NCBI GenBank assembly: GCA_029565685.1
Contig: JAKQNR010000013.1
Span: 22,037 to 86,036, forward strand
Source of the DNA: a bacterium
GTDB lineage: Bacteria; Zhuqueibacterota; Zhuqueibacteria; Residuimicrobiales; Residuimicrobiaceae
Direction of reading: 5' to 3'
DNA: 64,000 bases
Both the position numbers and the translations under genes were made by a program. Shown here one piece after another: positions 6,983-16,218 of the stretch. Positions within the stretch are counted from its first letter, which is position 1. Every line of letters begins with the position of its first letter. Under the pieces are notes generated by a model that searched no databases, was not told where the DNA came from, and saw only the letters and a program-made list of their open reading frames with translations.

Positions 6983-9148
6983 ATGGATGATACGTTGATG
7001 ATTGCAGTCATCGCAGAGGAGCTGTCCCTGCGATGGCAACAGGTTAAAAACACATTGGAGCTGTTGGATCAGGACAACACGGTTCCTTTTATCGCACGAT
7101 ACCGCAAGGAAGTGACCGGCAGTTTGGATGAAGAGCAAATCCGGACGATTGCCCAGCGCGGCAAATACCTGCGCACTCTGCAGGAGCGCAAACAGACGGT
7201 GCTGAGAAGCATCGAAGAGCAGGGCAAGCTCACTGCCGAGCTGGCGGAACGGATTCAGGCGGCCGTCAAGCTGCAGGAGGTGGAAGATCTGTACCTGCCC
7301 TACAAGCCGAAACGGCGCACCCGCGCAACCATCGCGCGGGAGAAAGGCCTGGAGCCGTTGGCGCTGATGATTATGGCACAGACGCTTGAGACCGGCGATC
7401 CGGAGGAGATCGCCGCGCCCTATGTCGCACCGGACAAAGGGGTGTCCTCGGCTAAAGAGGCGTTGGCCGGCGCACGGGATATCGTGGCGGAGATCGTTTC
7501 CGACGATGCCCGCGGCCGCGGGATCGTACGGGAGCGAACGCTGGGAACCGGCTTGCTCAAAGCCGAAGCGATCGACCCTCAGGAGCCAGGCAATTATGAG
7601 CTTTACAAGGAGTTCAGCGAGCCGGTCAAGACTGTGCCGCCTCATCGCATTCTGGCGGTGAATCGCGGCGAACGGGAGGACTTTCTCAGAGTCTGGATCG
7701 AGGCGCCGGAGACCGAGATGGTGGCTGAACTCGAAGGCCTTCACCTTCATAACCCTTTATCGATTTTCACCGACGATCTGCGCAGCGCCATCAAGGACAG
7801 CTATCATCGTCTGATCGCGCCGGCCATCGAGCGCGAAATCCGTACGATTTTGACGGAACGGGCCGGCGACCACGCCATTCGCGTGTTCAGCGCCAACCTG
7901 CGCGCTCTGTTGATGGCGCCGCCCATGCGCGGCCAGGTCATCATGGGCATCGATCCCGGTTTTCGCACCGGCTGCAAAGTCGCGGTGATCGACCCCACCG
8001 GCAAGTACCTGGAAGGCGATACCATTTACCCGCACGAACCGCAAAAACGGTGGCAAGAAGCCGCGGACCTGCTCGCCGAGCTAATTATCGATTACAACGT
8101 GTCCATCGTGGCCATCGGCAACGGCACCGCCGGACGGGAGACGGAAAAACTGGTGGCTGAAGTGCTGTCGAAACTGAAAGGCAAGACCGCTTACACCATC
8201 GTCAATGAGGCGGGCGCTTCGGTCTATTCCGCCTCGCCGGTGGCGAAGAAAGAATTTCCCGATCTGGAGGCTTCACAACGGGGCAACATCTCCATCGCCC
8301 GACGTTTGCTGGACCCTCTCTCTGAGCTGGTAAAGATCGATCCGCAATCCCTTGGCGTAGGGTTGTATCAGCATGATGTGGATCCGGCCAAACTCGCTGA
8401 ATCCCTGGATCAGACCGTGGAGTCGTGCGTGAATCAGGTGGGCGTGGATCTCAACACCGCCTCAGCCTCTCTGCTCAAATACGTTTCTGGCGTCAACAGC
8501 CGCCTGGCGGAGCAGATCGTGCGCCATCGGGAGGAACACGGACCGTTCAAAAGCCGAACAGAGCTCTTGCGGGTCAAGGGGTTGGGAGAGCACGCGTTCG
8601 TTCAGGCGGCAGGATTCCTGCGCATCCCCGGCGCGGAACGGTTTTTTGATTCCACGGCGGTTCATCCCGAGGCCTATGACGCAGCTCAATGCCTGCTGCA
8701 GGAGCTGGGCCTGGAGGTGCAAGACATCCAACGCGACGGAAGCCTGCTGAACCGGCAGTTGCAACAAAGCAAACAAAGCGTGGACCAGTTGAGTCGACGC
8801 TGCGGCTGCGGACGCGAAACGCTTCTCGACATCATCGGTTGCCTGGAAAAACCGGATCGAGATCCGCGCGACGAAATGCCCAAACCCATTCTGCGCAGCG
8901 ATGTGCTCTCCATCGAGGATCTGGCCATCGGCATGGTGCTGAAAGGCACGGTGCGGAATGTAGTGGATTTCGGCGCCTTTGTGGACATCGGCGTTAAGGA
9001 GGACGGTCTGGTGCATCTCAGCCGTATGGCGAAAAAATATGTCAAAAATCCTTTGGAGGTGGTATCGGTCGGCCAGGTGGTCGAGGTCAAGGTGATCAGC
9101 ATCGACAAGGAACGCCATCGGATCGGGTTGAGCCTGGTTCTGGATTGA
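6983..9148 (+). CDS. tex: Tex-family RNA-binding transcriptional accessory protein
   Basis: 721 residues, typical for Tex. In order: Tex-like N-terminal helical domain (IAEELSLRWQQV, VPFIARYRKE), a YqgF/RNase H-like domain near 325-450 (MGIDPGFRTGCKVAVID), helix-hairpin-helix repeats near 480-560 (VDLNTASASLLKYVSGV, RVKGLGEHAF), and a C-terminal S1 RNA-binding domain (GTVRNVVDFGAFVDIG, DGLVHLS). The protein acts in the cytoplasm on RNA or transcription complexes; its precise role is still debated. A second in-frame ATG at 6998 is possible, but the 6983 start gives the usual family N-terminus. Confidence 0.95.
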   Translation: MDDTLMIAVIAEELSLRWQQVKNTLELLDQDNTVPFIARYRKEVTGSLDEEQIRTIAQRGKYLRTLQERKQTVLRSIEEQGKLTAELAERIQAAVKLQEVEDLYLPYKPKRRTRATIAREKGLEPLALMIMAQTLETGDPEEIAAPYVAPDKGVSSAKEALAGARDIVAEIVSDDARGRGIVRERTLGTGLLKAEAIDPQEPGNYELYKEFSEPVKTVPPHRILAVNRGEREDFLRVWIEAPETEMVAELEGLHLHNPLSIFTDDLRSAIKDSYHRLIAPAIEREIRTILTERAGDHAIRVFSANLRALLMAPPMRGQVIMGIDPGFRTGCKVAVIDPTGKYLEGDTIYPHEPQKRWQEAADLLAELIIDYNVSIVAIGNGTAGRETEKLVAEVLSKLKGKTAYTIVNEAGASVYSASPVAKKEFPDLEASQRGNISIARRLLDPLSELVKIDPQSLGVGLYQHDVDPAKLAESLDQTVESCVNQVGVDLNTASASLLKYVSGVNSRLAEQIVRHREEHGPFKSRTELLRVKGLGEHAFVQAAGFLRIPGAERFFDSTAVHPEAYDAAQCLLQELGLEVQDIQRDGSLLNRQLQQSKQSVDQLSRRCGCGRETLLDIIGCLEKPDRDPRDEMPKPILRSDVLSIEDLAIGMVLKGTVRNVVDFGAFVDIGVKEDGLVHLSRMAKKYVKNPLEVVSVGQVVEVKVISIDKERHRIGLSLVLD

Positions 9149-9306
9149 TCCGGCAGCCACGGTTCGCATAACCAGAGGTCAGGATCGTCTCTGCAGAATG
9201 GCAATCGTTTATTGCAGCTGACGATAATGCCGGTCAACCTTTCGCAGCAAGCTCTGAAATCAATCCACTGAAAGGTGAATATGGACGTCGGGAGAGAGTC
9301 GGCAGC

Positions 9307-10002
9307 ATGCTCTGTACGGTGATTGAACCCTCTTACTTTCTGCGGCAGGATGAATGCGCCAAAGCGCTGCAGGCGGACGTCGTCATCTGGGCGGATTCGT
9401 TTTCTTTTCGCCGTCACAGCACCATCAACCGCGCGGCGATCAAGACCGTGCACGGCGCCCACTGGCTGACCATCCCGGTGTTGTCAAGAGGGCTGTCCGG
9501 ACAATCCATCCGTGAAACCAGAATACAGAATCAAGAGGATTGGCGCACCGCTCACTTAAAGACTTTGGAGATCAACTATCACCTCACGCCCTGGTACGAT
9601 GCCCTGGCGGACAAAATCGCCGCTGTGCTGCAAAAGCCCTGGACGCATCTCAATCCCTATCTGCAGCGCCAGATCAAAGTTTTGCAGCCGCCCAAACCGA
9701 TCTGCGCCGTGGGCAGCAGCGAGCTGCAGCCTCACGCCGATCGCACGGATCGGCTGATCGCCTGGATGCGGCAGATGAACGCGGACGCTTACCTGGTGCA
9801 TGCGCATCAAGTTTCTCTGCTCGACGTGCCGCGGTTGCAGCATAGTGGAATAGGTCTCTATGTCTTCCAGTTCGCCGCGCCGGTCTATCAGCAAGCGTTC
9901 GCCGGATATGTTCCTCATCTAGCGATGATCGACCTGGTGTGCAACGAAGGTCCAGCGAGTTACGGCCTTTTACAGCGGGCCGGACGCGTACAACGCCTGT
10001 AA
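9307..10002 (+). CDS. WbqC-like family protein
   Basis: 231 residues, matching the WbqC-like family (PF08889). It starts with VIEPSYFLRQDECAKALQAD, has the central KTVHGAHWLTIPVL and QEDWRTAHLKTLEINY segments, and ends with MIDLVCNEGP. Members are often found in O-antigen or amino-sugar clusters and are suspected to act in sugar acylation or carbamoylation, but no reaction is firmly established. GGAGAG lies upstream of the ATG. It is 158 bases after tex and 12 bases before the M20 gene, so it may share a transcript with the latter. It is not inside the nearby glycan operon. Confidence 0.8.
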   Translation: MLCTVIEPSYFLRQDECAKALQADVVIWADSFSFRRHSTINRAAIKTVHGAHWLTIPVLSRGLSGQSIRETRIQNQEDWRTAHLKTLEINYHLTPWYDALADKIAAVLQKPWTHLNPYLQRQIKVLQPPKPICAVGSSELQPHADRTDRLIAWMRQMNADAYLVHAHQVSLLDVPRLQHSGIGLYVFQFAAPVYQQAFAGYVPHLAMIDLVCNEGPASYGLLQRAGRVQRL

Positions 10003-10014
10003 AGGAGAGCGCTC

Positions 10015-11241
10015 ATGAAGCTACCGCAATGGTTCGATCAAATCGACCGGTCCTCCTCCCTGGTGATCGAATGGCAACGGGCCATGACCGCCATTCCGGC
10101 GATGGGACCGGAGAGCGGCGGCGACGGCGAAAAGGAAAAAGCCGATTGGGTGAAGGGGCTGCTGCAGGAGATCGGGTATGACGCTCTTACCGACTATCCG
10201 GCCCCGGATCCCCGCGTCTCCTGCGGCTGGCGGCCCAATTTCCTCGTACGCTGGCATGGCCGCGATCGCAGTAAAACCGCGTGGGTGATGACGCATCTGG
10301 ATGTGGTGCCTCCGGGCGACTTGAAGCTGTGGAGCAGCGATCCGTTTACGTTGACCGTAGCGGGCGATCGGTTGATCGGTCGTGGGGTGGAGGACAATCA
10401 GCAGGGACTGGTGTCCGCTCTGCTGGCCGTGCGTTCTCTGCGCGAGGCCGGTGTGACGCCCGCCTGCAACATCGGGCTGGCCGTGGTGGCGGACGAGGAG
10501 AACGGCAGCGAATTCGGATTACACTATCTGCTCAAGCACCATCGAAATGCGTTCGGCGACCAGGATTTGATCATTGTTCCGGACGCCGGCGATGAAAAAG
10601 GGTTGACCATCGAAATAGCGGAAAAGAGCATCCTCTGGCTGCAGGTTCAGGTGCAGGGGAAACAATGCCACGCCTCTACTCCATCACAGGGCATTAACGC
10701 GCATCGCGCCGCCGCCCACCTGGCGGTCAAGTTGGATTCGCTGTACCAAACCTTCAACCACTCCGATGCGCTCTTTGATCCACCGGTCAGCACCTTCGAG
10801 CCGACGAAAAAGGAGTGCAATGTTCCCAATATCAACAGCATTCCCGGTGAGGATATTTTCTATCTCGACAGCCGAGTGCTGCCGCACTATTCGCTGCAAT
10901 CGGTGGAGGATCGGATTCAAGAGCTCTGCCGGGAGGTGGAAGCGCAGTTCGGCGTGACCATTGCGCTGTCATCGAAACAGCGGGCTGCGGCAGCGCCGCC
11001 GACTGCAGCGGATGCGCCTGTGGTGCAGGCGCTCAAGCGCAGCATTGCGGCGGTCAAAGGAAGCGAGGCCAAAATGATCGGCATTGGGGGCGGCACCGTG
11101 GCTGCGGCTTTTCGTGCTGCAGGATTGCCGGCTGCCGTCTGGTCCACCTTGGAGGACACCGCCCATCAGCCCGATGAATCCTCACTGATCTCCAACACTC
11201 TTTCGGACGCCAAAGTGCTGGCCCATCTGTTCATGGGCTGA
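10015..11241 (+). CDS. M20-family zinc metallopeptidase / deacylase (ArgE/DapE/ACY1 type)
   Basis: 408 residues. Metal and catalytic residues can be placed in order: THLDVVP (His ligand), GRGVEDNQQG (bridging Asp), VVADEENGSE (catalytic and ligand Glu), VPDAGD (Asp ligand) and EDTAHQPDE (C-terminal His ligand). The dimerisation domain lies between about residues 200 and 320. Members hydrolyse N-acyl amino acids, dipeptides or succinyl-diaminopimelate; M20 members of this kind are often loosely called diaminopimelate or dipeptidase-like. I cannot assign the substrate. An AAAGGAG site lies just before the ATG. Confidence 0.9.
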   Translation: MKLPQWFDQIDRSSSLVIEWQRAMTAIPAMGPESGGDGEKEKADWVKGLLQEIGYDALTDYPAPDPRVSCGWRPNFLVRWHGRDRSKTAWVMTHLDVVPPGDLKLWSSDPFTLTVAGDRLIGRGVEDNQQGLVSALLAVRSLREAGVTPACNIGLAVVADEENGSEFGLHYLLKHHRNAFGDQDLIIVPDAGDEKGLTIEIAEKSILWLQVQVQGKQCHASTPSQGINAHRAAAHLAVKLDSLYQTFNHSDALFDPPVSTFEPTKKECNVPNINSIPGEDIFYLDSRVLPHYSLQSVEDRIQELCREVEAQFGVTIALSSKQRAAAAPPTAADAPVVQALKRSIAAVKGSEAKMIGIGGGTVAAAFRAAGLPAAVWSTLEDTAHQPDESSLISNTLSDAKVLAHLFMG

Positions 11242-11530
11242 TCCTTTCCGGACTGAGGCCGGCTGCCAGGGCATATGGCCAGGCCATTTATCCAGAAAAC
11301 TGAATTTTGTTCCAAACGGCAGCTCCAGGATCAGGCTGGAGTCGCTGAAGAAAACAGATCGCCCACCATGAGCCCCAGTTCCTTGCGCAGAGGTTTCCAG
11401 TTCTGCCGATAACATCCCTGATCCACACGGATGCCGTTGCTGCCCTTGATCACCGTGTGGCTTTTATGGTTCGGGTTCTGAATCAAAGGCCGAAGGCGTT
11501 CTCGGTCGTTGCGCTGACTAAGAATCACCG
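11242..11530. other. Gap with a weak 65-codon minus-strand reading frame
   Basis: No recognised gene. On the minus strand, a frame from GTG at 11528 to 11331 begins two bases after the nadB stop. It would encode ~65 residues, including the stretch VIKGSNGIRVDQGCYRQNW. It has no ribosome site and matches no family I know. A second, shifted frame overlaps its end. It may be a small hypothetical gene, a decayed remnant, or simply open by chance. No clear terminator lies between the two converging genes. Confidence 0.2.
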
Positions 11531-13138
11531 TCAGACGTCGATACGCTGCAGCACTGTATCGTGAAGAAAATTTTCGTCGTCCTTTTTTGGATAGTCGGTT
11601 GTATAATGCAACCCGCGGCTTTCCTTGCGCATCAGGGCGGATTGGATGATCAACTGAGCGACGGTGGCCAGGTTGCGTAACTCGATCAATCCCTCGGTGA
11701 TTTTTGTGCGGCGATAAAAGTTTTCTATCTCCTGCCTGATCAAACGGATTCGACTGAGGGCGCGTTCCAGACGCAGAGTGGAACGGACGATGCCGACGTA
11801 ATCCCACATGAGGTTTTTTATCTCCATTTGATCATGGGAGATGAGCACCCACTCCTCGCTGTTAAACGTTCCGCTGTCGTCCCAGCGGGGAATGTCGGGA
11901 AAGTCAAAACGACGGGATTCCACGTAGCCGACAGCGGTCTCACTGGCGACATGGGCAAAGACCACGGCCTCCAACAAAGAGTTTGACGCCAGCCGGTTGG
12001 CGCCGTGCACGCCGGTGCAGGTCACTTCCCCGGCGGCGAACAGACCGCCGATGCTGGTTCGGGCCTGTAGATCGGTGATCACGCCTCCACAGGCATAATG
12101 GGCGGCAGGCACCACCGGGATCGGTTCCTGCGTGATGTCGATTTTATAGTTCATGCAGTTTTCATAAATGTGCGGAAAATGGCTTTTGATCTCTTCCGCG
12201 CTTTTATGGGTGATGTCGAGATAAACGCAGGGATCGCCGCTTTTTTTCATCTCACTGTCTATAGCCCTGGCGACGACGTCGCGCGGCGCCAGCGAGGCCA
12301 TGGGATGATATTTTTCCATAAAGGACTCGCCGGCTTTGGTGATCAGACGGCCGCCGAATCCGCGCACGGCTTCGGAGATCAGAAAAGAGTTCGCCTCTGG
12401 ATGGTAGAGAGAGGTGGGATGAAACTGCATGAACTCCATGTTGCCGATGGTCGCTCCGGCGCGGTAGCTCAAAGCCACGCCATCGCCGGTGGCGATGGCG
12501 GGATTGGTGGTGTGTTGATAGACTTGTCCGCATCCTCCTGTGGCCAGGATGGTCGCCTTGGCGAGGAACCGGTCGATCTGATTGGTCTGAACTGCCAGCA
12601 CATAGGCGCCCCAGCAGTGCAGTTCCATTGGTTGCAGTTGGGGTGAAAAAATATGATGCTCGGTGATCAGCTCGATGGCTACATGGTGTTCATAGAGCGT
12701 GATATTGGCGTTGCTTTTAACGGCTGCCAGCAGGGCCTGCTCCACATCCCGGCCGGTGTGGTCTTTGACATGGACGATGCGGTGATGGTGATGCCCCCCT
12801 TCCCGGCCCAGGTCGAACCGGCCGTTCTCCTTCTGGGTAAACGGCACGCCCAGGGAAAACAGCTCGCGCACCCTTTCGGGGCCCTGTTCGACGATCAGGC
12901 GAACCGCATCCTCATGACATAGTCCGGCTCCGGCCTGCAGCGTGTCCTGGATATGACGATCAAACGAATCGCCTTCGTCAAAGACCGCGGCGATTCCGCC
13001 CTGCGCATAGTTGGTGTTGGACTCGTTCTTTTGCTTTTTGGTGACCACGGCCACCGTGCCTTTTTGGGCGAGTTTGATCGCTGCGGAGAGTCCGGCGATG
13101 CCGCTGCCGATGACCAGATAATCAGTGTGAAGGCTCAT
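11531..13138 (-). CDS. nadB: L-aspartate oxidase
   Basis: 535 residues, the normal NadB length. [18 protein letters not shown] is the FAD-binding Rossmann motif; [11 protein letters not shown] and [15 protein letters not shown] are characteristic of NadB and separate it from fumarate reductase flavoproteins fairly well. It oxidises L-aspartate to iminoaspartate, the first step of de novo NAD synthesis. AAGGA lies eight bases before the ATG. nadA and nadC are not in the window, so it stands apart from the rest of its pathway here. Confidence 0.95.
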   Translation of the reverse strand: MSLHTDYLVIGSGIAGLSAAIKLAQKGTVAVVTKKQKNESNTNYAQGGIAAVFDEGDSFDRHIQDTLQAGAGLCHEDAVRLIVEQGPERVRELFSLGVPFTQKENGRFDLGREGGHHHHRIVHVKDHTGRDVEQALLAAVKSNANITLYEHHVAIELITEHHIFSPQLQPMELHCWGAYVLAVQTNQIDRFLAKATILATGGCGQVYQHTTNPAIATGDGVALSYRAGATIGNMEFMQFHPTSLYHPEANSFLISEAVRGFGGRLITKAGESFMEKYHPMASLAPRDVVARAIDSEMKKSGDPCVYLDITHKSAEEIKSHFPHIYENCMNYKIDITQEPIPVVPAAHYACGGVITDLQARTSIGGLFAAGEVTCTGVHGANRLASNSLLEAVVFAHVASETAVGYVESRRFDFPDIPRWDDSGTFNSEEWVLISHDQMEIKNLMWDYVGIVRSTLRLERALSRIRLIRQEIENFYRRTKITEGLIELRNLATVAQLIIQSALMRKESRGLHYTTDYPKKDDENFLHDTVLQRIDV

Positions 13139-13168
13139 TGCATCATCCTTTACCAGGTCTGCCGCCGG

Positions 13169-13789
13169 CTATCGAGTTCGATCGCCCCAGGAGCGATAGT
13201 ACAGCTCTTTGGCTTCGATGGTCATGCCCGGATTATGTCCCTGAATGGCAAAATGACCCTGGCTGTATTCCGAATCAGCGAATTCAGTGACCAGCTGCTC
13301 GTTCACCCAGATCTGAATGTTCTCGCCGATCGCCTTGACGCGCAGGGAGAACCATTCGTTGTCCTTGGTCAACAAGGCTTTGGCCTGGCCGGTCGGTTTG
13401 CCGGGTTTCCATAGCCAGCCGGTGTGCGCGGTAGAATGGTTATCGATCTGCGCTTCATAGCCGCGGGGAAAGCCATCCGGATTGGACTCTGGCGGATTGG
13501 CGCGAAAGTAAAAGCCGCTGTTGCCTTTTTCGCTGATGCGGAACATGCCCTTGACTTCCAAATCGCTCAGCACCGGCTCTGCGTAGAGATGGCCCATCCC
13601 GTCCCGGCCGATCAGGACGCCGTCGCGCACCTCCCAGGTGGCTTTGCCGCGGCTGAACCAGCCGTCCAGATTTTTACCGTTGAACAGGGAAATCCATTCC
13701 GGCTCTGCGTTTTTTTTCACATCGGATTTTTGGCATCCAGCCGCGGAGAACAACAGGCCTCCCAGCAGGACGAGCGTTCCTTTTTTCAT
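13169..13789 (-). CDS. DUF1080 (3-keto-disaccharide hydrolase) lipoprotein
   Basis: 206 residues. The N-terminus has a lipoprotein signal ending in SAAGC (cysteine near residue 19). The remainder is one concanavalin-like DUF1080 domain (PF06439): WISLFNGKNLDGW, WEVRDGVLIG, NSGFYFRANPPES and GYEAQIDNH are its typical motifs. Some members hydrolyse 3-keto-glycosides formed from disaccharides; many are untested. It should be anchored in the periplasm or on the outer membrane. It has its own promoter and a GGATC-type ribosome site, and lies just upstream of nadB on the same strand (30-base gap) with no obvious functional link. Confidence 0.85.
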   Translation of the reverse strand: MKKGTLVLLGGLLFSAAGCQKSDVKKNAEPEWISLFNGKNLDGWFSRGKATWEVRDGVLIGRDGMGHLYAEPVLSDLEVKGMFRISEKGNSGFYFRANPPESNPDGFPRGYEAQIDNHSTAHTGWLWKPGKPTGQAKALLTKDNEWFSLRVKAIGENIQIWVNEQLVTEFADSEYSQGHFAIQGHNPGMTIEAKELYYRSWGDRTR

Positions 13790-13833
13790 GATAGATCCTC
13801 GTGTGATAATGATGGTAAGCGGTTATCATCCAT

Positions 13834-13862
13834 AGTATACGTTTTTTCCGACCAAGAGTCAA
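13834..13862 (-). promoter_or_regulatory. Promoter for the DUF1080 lipoprotein (and perhaps nadB)
   Basis: Read on the minus strand: TTGACT, 17 bases, TATACT, 45 bases before the ATG at 13789. This is the closest to the classic sigma-70 consensus in the window. Confidence 0.65.
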
Positions 13863-13951
13863 ATAAAAATACGCGGGAAAGGACTGGATCATCATCACAG
13901 CGTGTCGTATATTAACGAGTCCTCAGCGTTGAAAAGTCAAAGGAGCCGGTC

Positions 13952-14944
13952 ATGAAAATCAATCCGTATCTGCGCTTGATCACAAGTGTTTGGATGGTCG
14001 TGAGCGCGCCGCTGTACGCAGGGGCTCTATCCCCTGTGGATGGGATGCGGGACATGCGTTACAGCCGCCGAACTGCGGCAGAAGCGGTACGATGGCAACA
14101 CCAATTGCGTCAACAATGTATCGAGCTGCTTCACTTGCAGGATCTGATGAACCTGCGCGGTCAATTGCCGTTGCGAATAAAGCGATGCGCAGAGGCGGAC
14201 CGATCCGGCTACAGAATGATGGAATTGGAAATAGCCGCCACTCCCGGAAGAAGAATAGCCGTGGTTTTTACCCGTCCTTCTCAGGGAGCAGGACCGTTTC
14301 CCGCGGTGGTGTGCGTGCACGGACACGGCGGTTCGCGACACGTCGTGTACGATGTCGAGACCATTTATAAAGGCTTTGCGCATCACCTGGCGTCAGCGGG
14401 ATATGTGACCATCTCGACGGAGGTGGGCCAGCATCAAGTCTTTGAACCGGGCCGTACTTTGATCGGTGAACGGTTGTGGGATTTATTACGCTGCGTCGAT
14501 TATTTGCGTTCGTTGAAGGAGGTGGATGTACAGCGCATCGGTTGCGCAGGGTTGTCTCTGGGCGGTGAGATGGCCATGTGGTTGGCGGCCATGGACGAGG
14601 GGATCGCCGCAACCGTCAGCGCCGGATTTCTCACCCTGATGGATCAGATGGAAAAGAATCATTGTCCGTGCTGGAAGTTCGACGGCCTGCGCCAGCGGGC
14701 GGATTGGCCGGACATCTACTCGCTGATTGCACCGCGGCCGTTGCAGTGTCAGAATGGATGGAAGGAGCCGCCGTCGGATTTTGTCGTGTCTTTTGCCCGC
14801 CTGGCGATGGCTCAGGTTCGGCCGATCTATCAGGACCTGGGCCGGCCGAATGCGGTGGAGCTGCACGCCCACTGCGGCGCTCACGAGATCGATCTTGCCG
14901 CGTTGATGGATTTTTTCGATCGTACGCTGCGTGTTCGTCCATGA
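13952..14944 (+). CDS. Secreted alpha/beta hydrolase, acetyl-xylan-esterase-like
   Basis: 330 residues with an N-terminal signal peptide (about residues 1-25). The core is an alpha/beta hydrolase: VCVHGHGGSRH forms the oxyanion region, CAGLSLGGEMA holds the nucleophile serine in a GxSxG motif, and APRPLQCQNG and the late HCGAHEID segment fit the acid and histidine regions. The layout matches the Abhydrolase_7 or dienelactone-hydrolase-like group often annotated as acetyl xylan esterase. Periplasmic or extracellular ester cleavage on a carbohydrate is likely but unproven. AAAGGAG precedes the ATG. Confidence 0.75.
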   Translation: MKINPYLRLITSVWMVVSAPLYAGALSPVDGMRDMRYSRRTAAEAVRWQHQLRQQCIELLHLQDLMNLRGQLPLRIKRCAEADRSGYRMMELEIAATPGRRIAVVFTRPSQGAGPFPAVVCVHGHGGSRHVVYDVETIYKGFAHHLASAGYVTISTEVGQHQVFEPGRTLIGERLWDLLRCVDYLRSLKEVDVQRIGCAGLSLGGEMAMWLAAMDEGIAATVSAGFLTLMDQMEKNHCPCWKFDGLRQRADWPDIYSLIAPRPLQCQNGWKEPPSDFVVSFARLAMAQVRPIYQDLGRPNAVELHAHCGAHEIDLAALMDFFDRTLRVRP

Positions 14945-15063
14945 GGTGTGGTCTTGGGACGTCGTGGCTGTGATCGGGCGGTACGGCGTGAATAATTTGT
15001 TCTTTGTATTGTGAAAATAATATCTAACTTCTAGGCGATTCAATCTTTCAGAAAGACAAGGAA

Positions 15064-16194
15064 ATGGCTACAACCGCGCTACCCGTTTGGCGCCGGGCGG
15101 TGATCAAAATCGGCAGTGGATTGATCGCGCCGGGCGGAAAAAAATGCAGCACTCAATACACGCTGTCCATCGCCGGTTTTATTACAGCGGCGAAAAATCA
15201 GGGCAAGGAAATCATCATGGTGTCCTCCGGCGCTGTGGCCGGCGGCTTGTCCACCCAGCCGGAACTGCTCAAGCATACAACTTGGACTATTCCGGAGAAA
15301 CAGGCGTTGGCCGCCATCGGCCAGCCGCTGATGATGAACCATTGGCGCCGCTTTTTCGATTTTCCCTGCGCACAGTTGCTGTTGACCTATGATGATGTCC
15401 ATAACCGCAAACGGTTCGTCAACGCCAAGAACACCATTCGGCAGTTGCTGAGAATGGGTTGTCTGCCGATCGTCAACGAGAACGATACCGTGGCGGTGGA
15501 GGAATTACGGGTCGGCGACAATGACAACCTCGCCGCCTATGTCGCCATGCTGGCTGAGGCCGATCTGTTGATCATCTGCAGCGATATCGATGGTCTGTAT
15601 GACAGCGATCCGCATTGCCACAGCAATGCGCGGTTGTTGCCGGTGGTGGAAAAAATCGACCGGACCATTTATACCCTGGCCGGCGGATCAAGAAATCCCA
15701 TCGCCACCGGTGGCATGCGCACCAAGATCGAGGCGGCGCAAAAGGCATGCGCCCGCGGCATCAACACCGTGCTGATCAACGGCAGGCGGCGTGAAGCGCT
15801 GGATTCGCTGCTGGCAGGGCAGCTGTCCGGAACGCTGTTCAAGCGCTCGCAAAACCCCATGACTGCGAAAAAACACTGGATGGTGCACGCTCTGACCCCC
15901 TGCGGTCAGATCATCATCGACAGCGGCGCCGGCCGCGCCCTGCTGCAGGGCGGCGCCTCTCTGCTGCCCTCCGGAGTGACCGGCGTAGCCGGCGATTTTA
16001 AAAAGGGGGATGCCGTGTTGGTCCTGCTGCAACAGGGCAAGCAGATCGTACCGATCGCCAAAGGGATCACCCGTTACGGCGCACGCGATTTGACCAAAAT
16101 CAAAGGGAGAAAAAGCGCCGAGGTCACCGGTATTCTCGGTTATACCGGGGCCGAAGTGATCCATCGGGACGATCTAGTGTTGATCTACGAATAA
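15064..16194 (+). CDS. proB: Glutamate 5-kinase
   Basis: 376 residues: amino-acid-kinase domain (VIKIGSGLIAPGG, IIMVSSGAVAGG, VNENDTVAVEEL, GDNDNLAAYVA, CSDIDGLYDSDP) followed by a C-terminal PUA domain (about 270-355), the full-length ProB architecture. It phosphorylates glutamate to gamma-glutamyl phosphate, the first step of proline synthesis. proA follows after 24 bases. The upstream 119 bases are AT-rich near 14990-15035 and may hold a promoter, but no well-spaced pair is clear. AAGGAA precedes the ATG. Confidence 0.95.
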   Translation: MATTALPVWRRAVIKIGSGLIAPGGKKCSTQYTLSIAGFITAAKNQGKEIIMVSSGAVAGGLSTQPELLKHTTWTIPEKQALAAIGQPLMMNHWRRFFDFPCAQLLLTYDDVHNRKRFVNAKNTIRQLLRMGCLPIVNENDTVAVEELRVGDNDNLAAYVAMLAEADLLIICSDIDGLYDSDPHCHSNARLLPVVEKIDRTIYTLAGGSRNPIATGGMRTKIEAAQKACARGINTVLINGRRREALDSLLAGQLSGTLFKRSQNPMTAKKHWMVHALTPCGQIIIDSGAGRALLQGGASLLPSGVTGVAGDFKKGDAVLVLLQQGKQIVPIAKGITRYGARDLTKIKGRKSAEVTGILGYTGAEVIHRDDLVLIYE

Positions 16195-16218
16195 TACCAA
16201 TCAAGGAGAAAATAAAAG

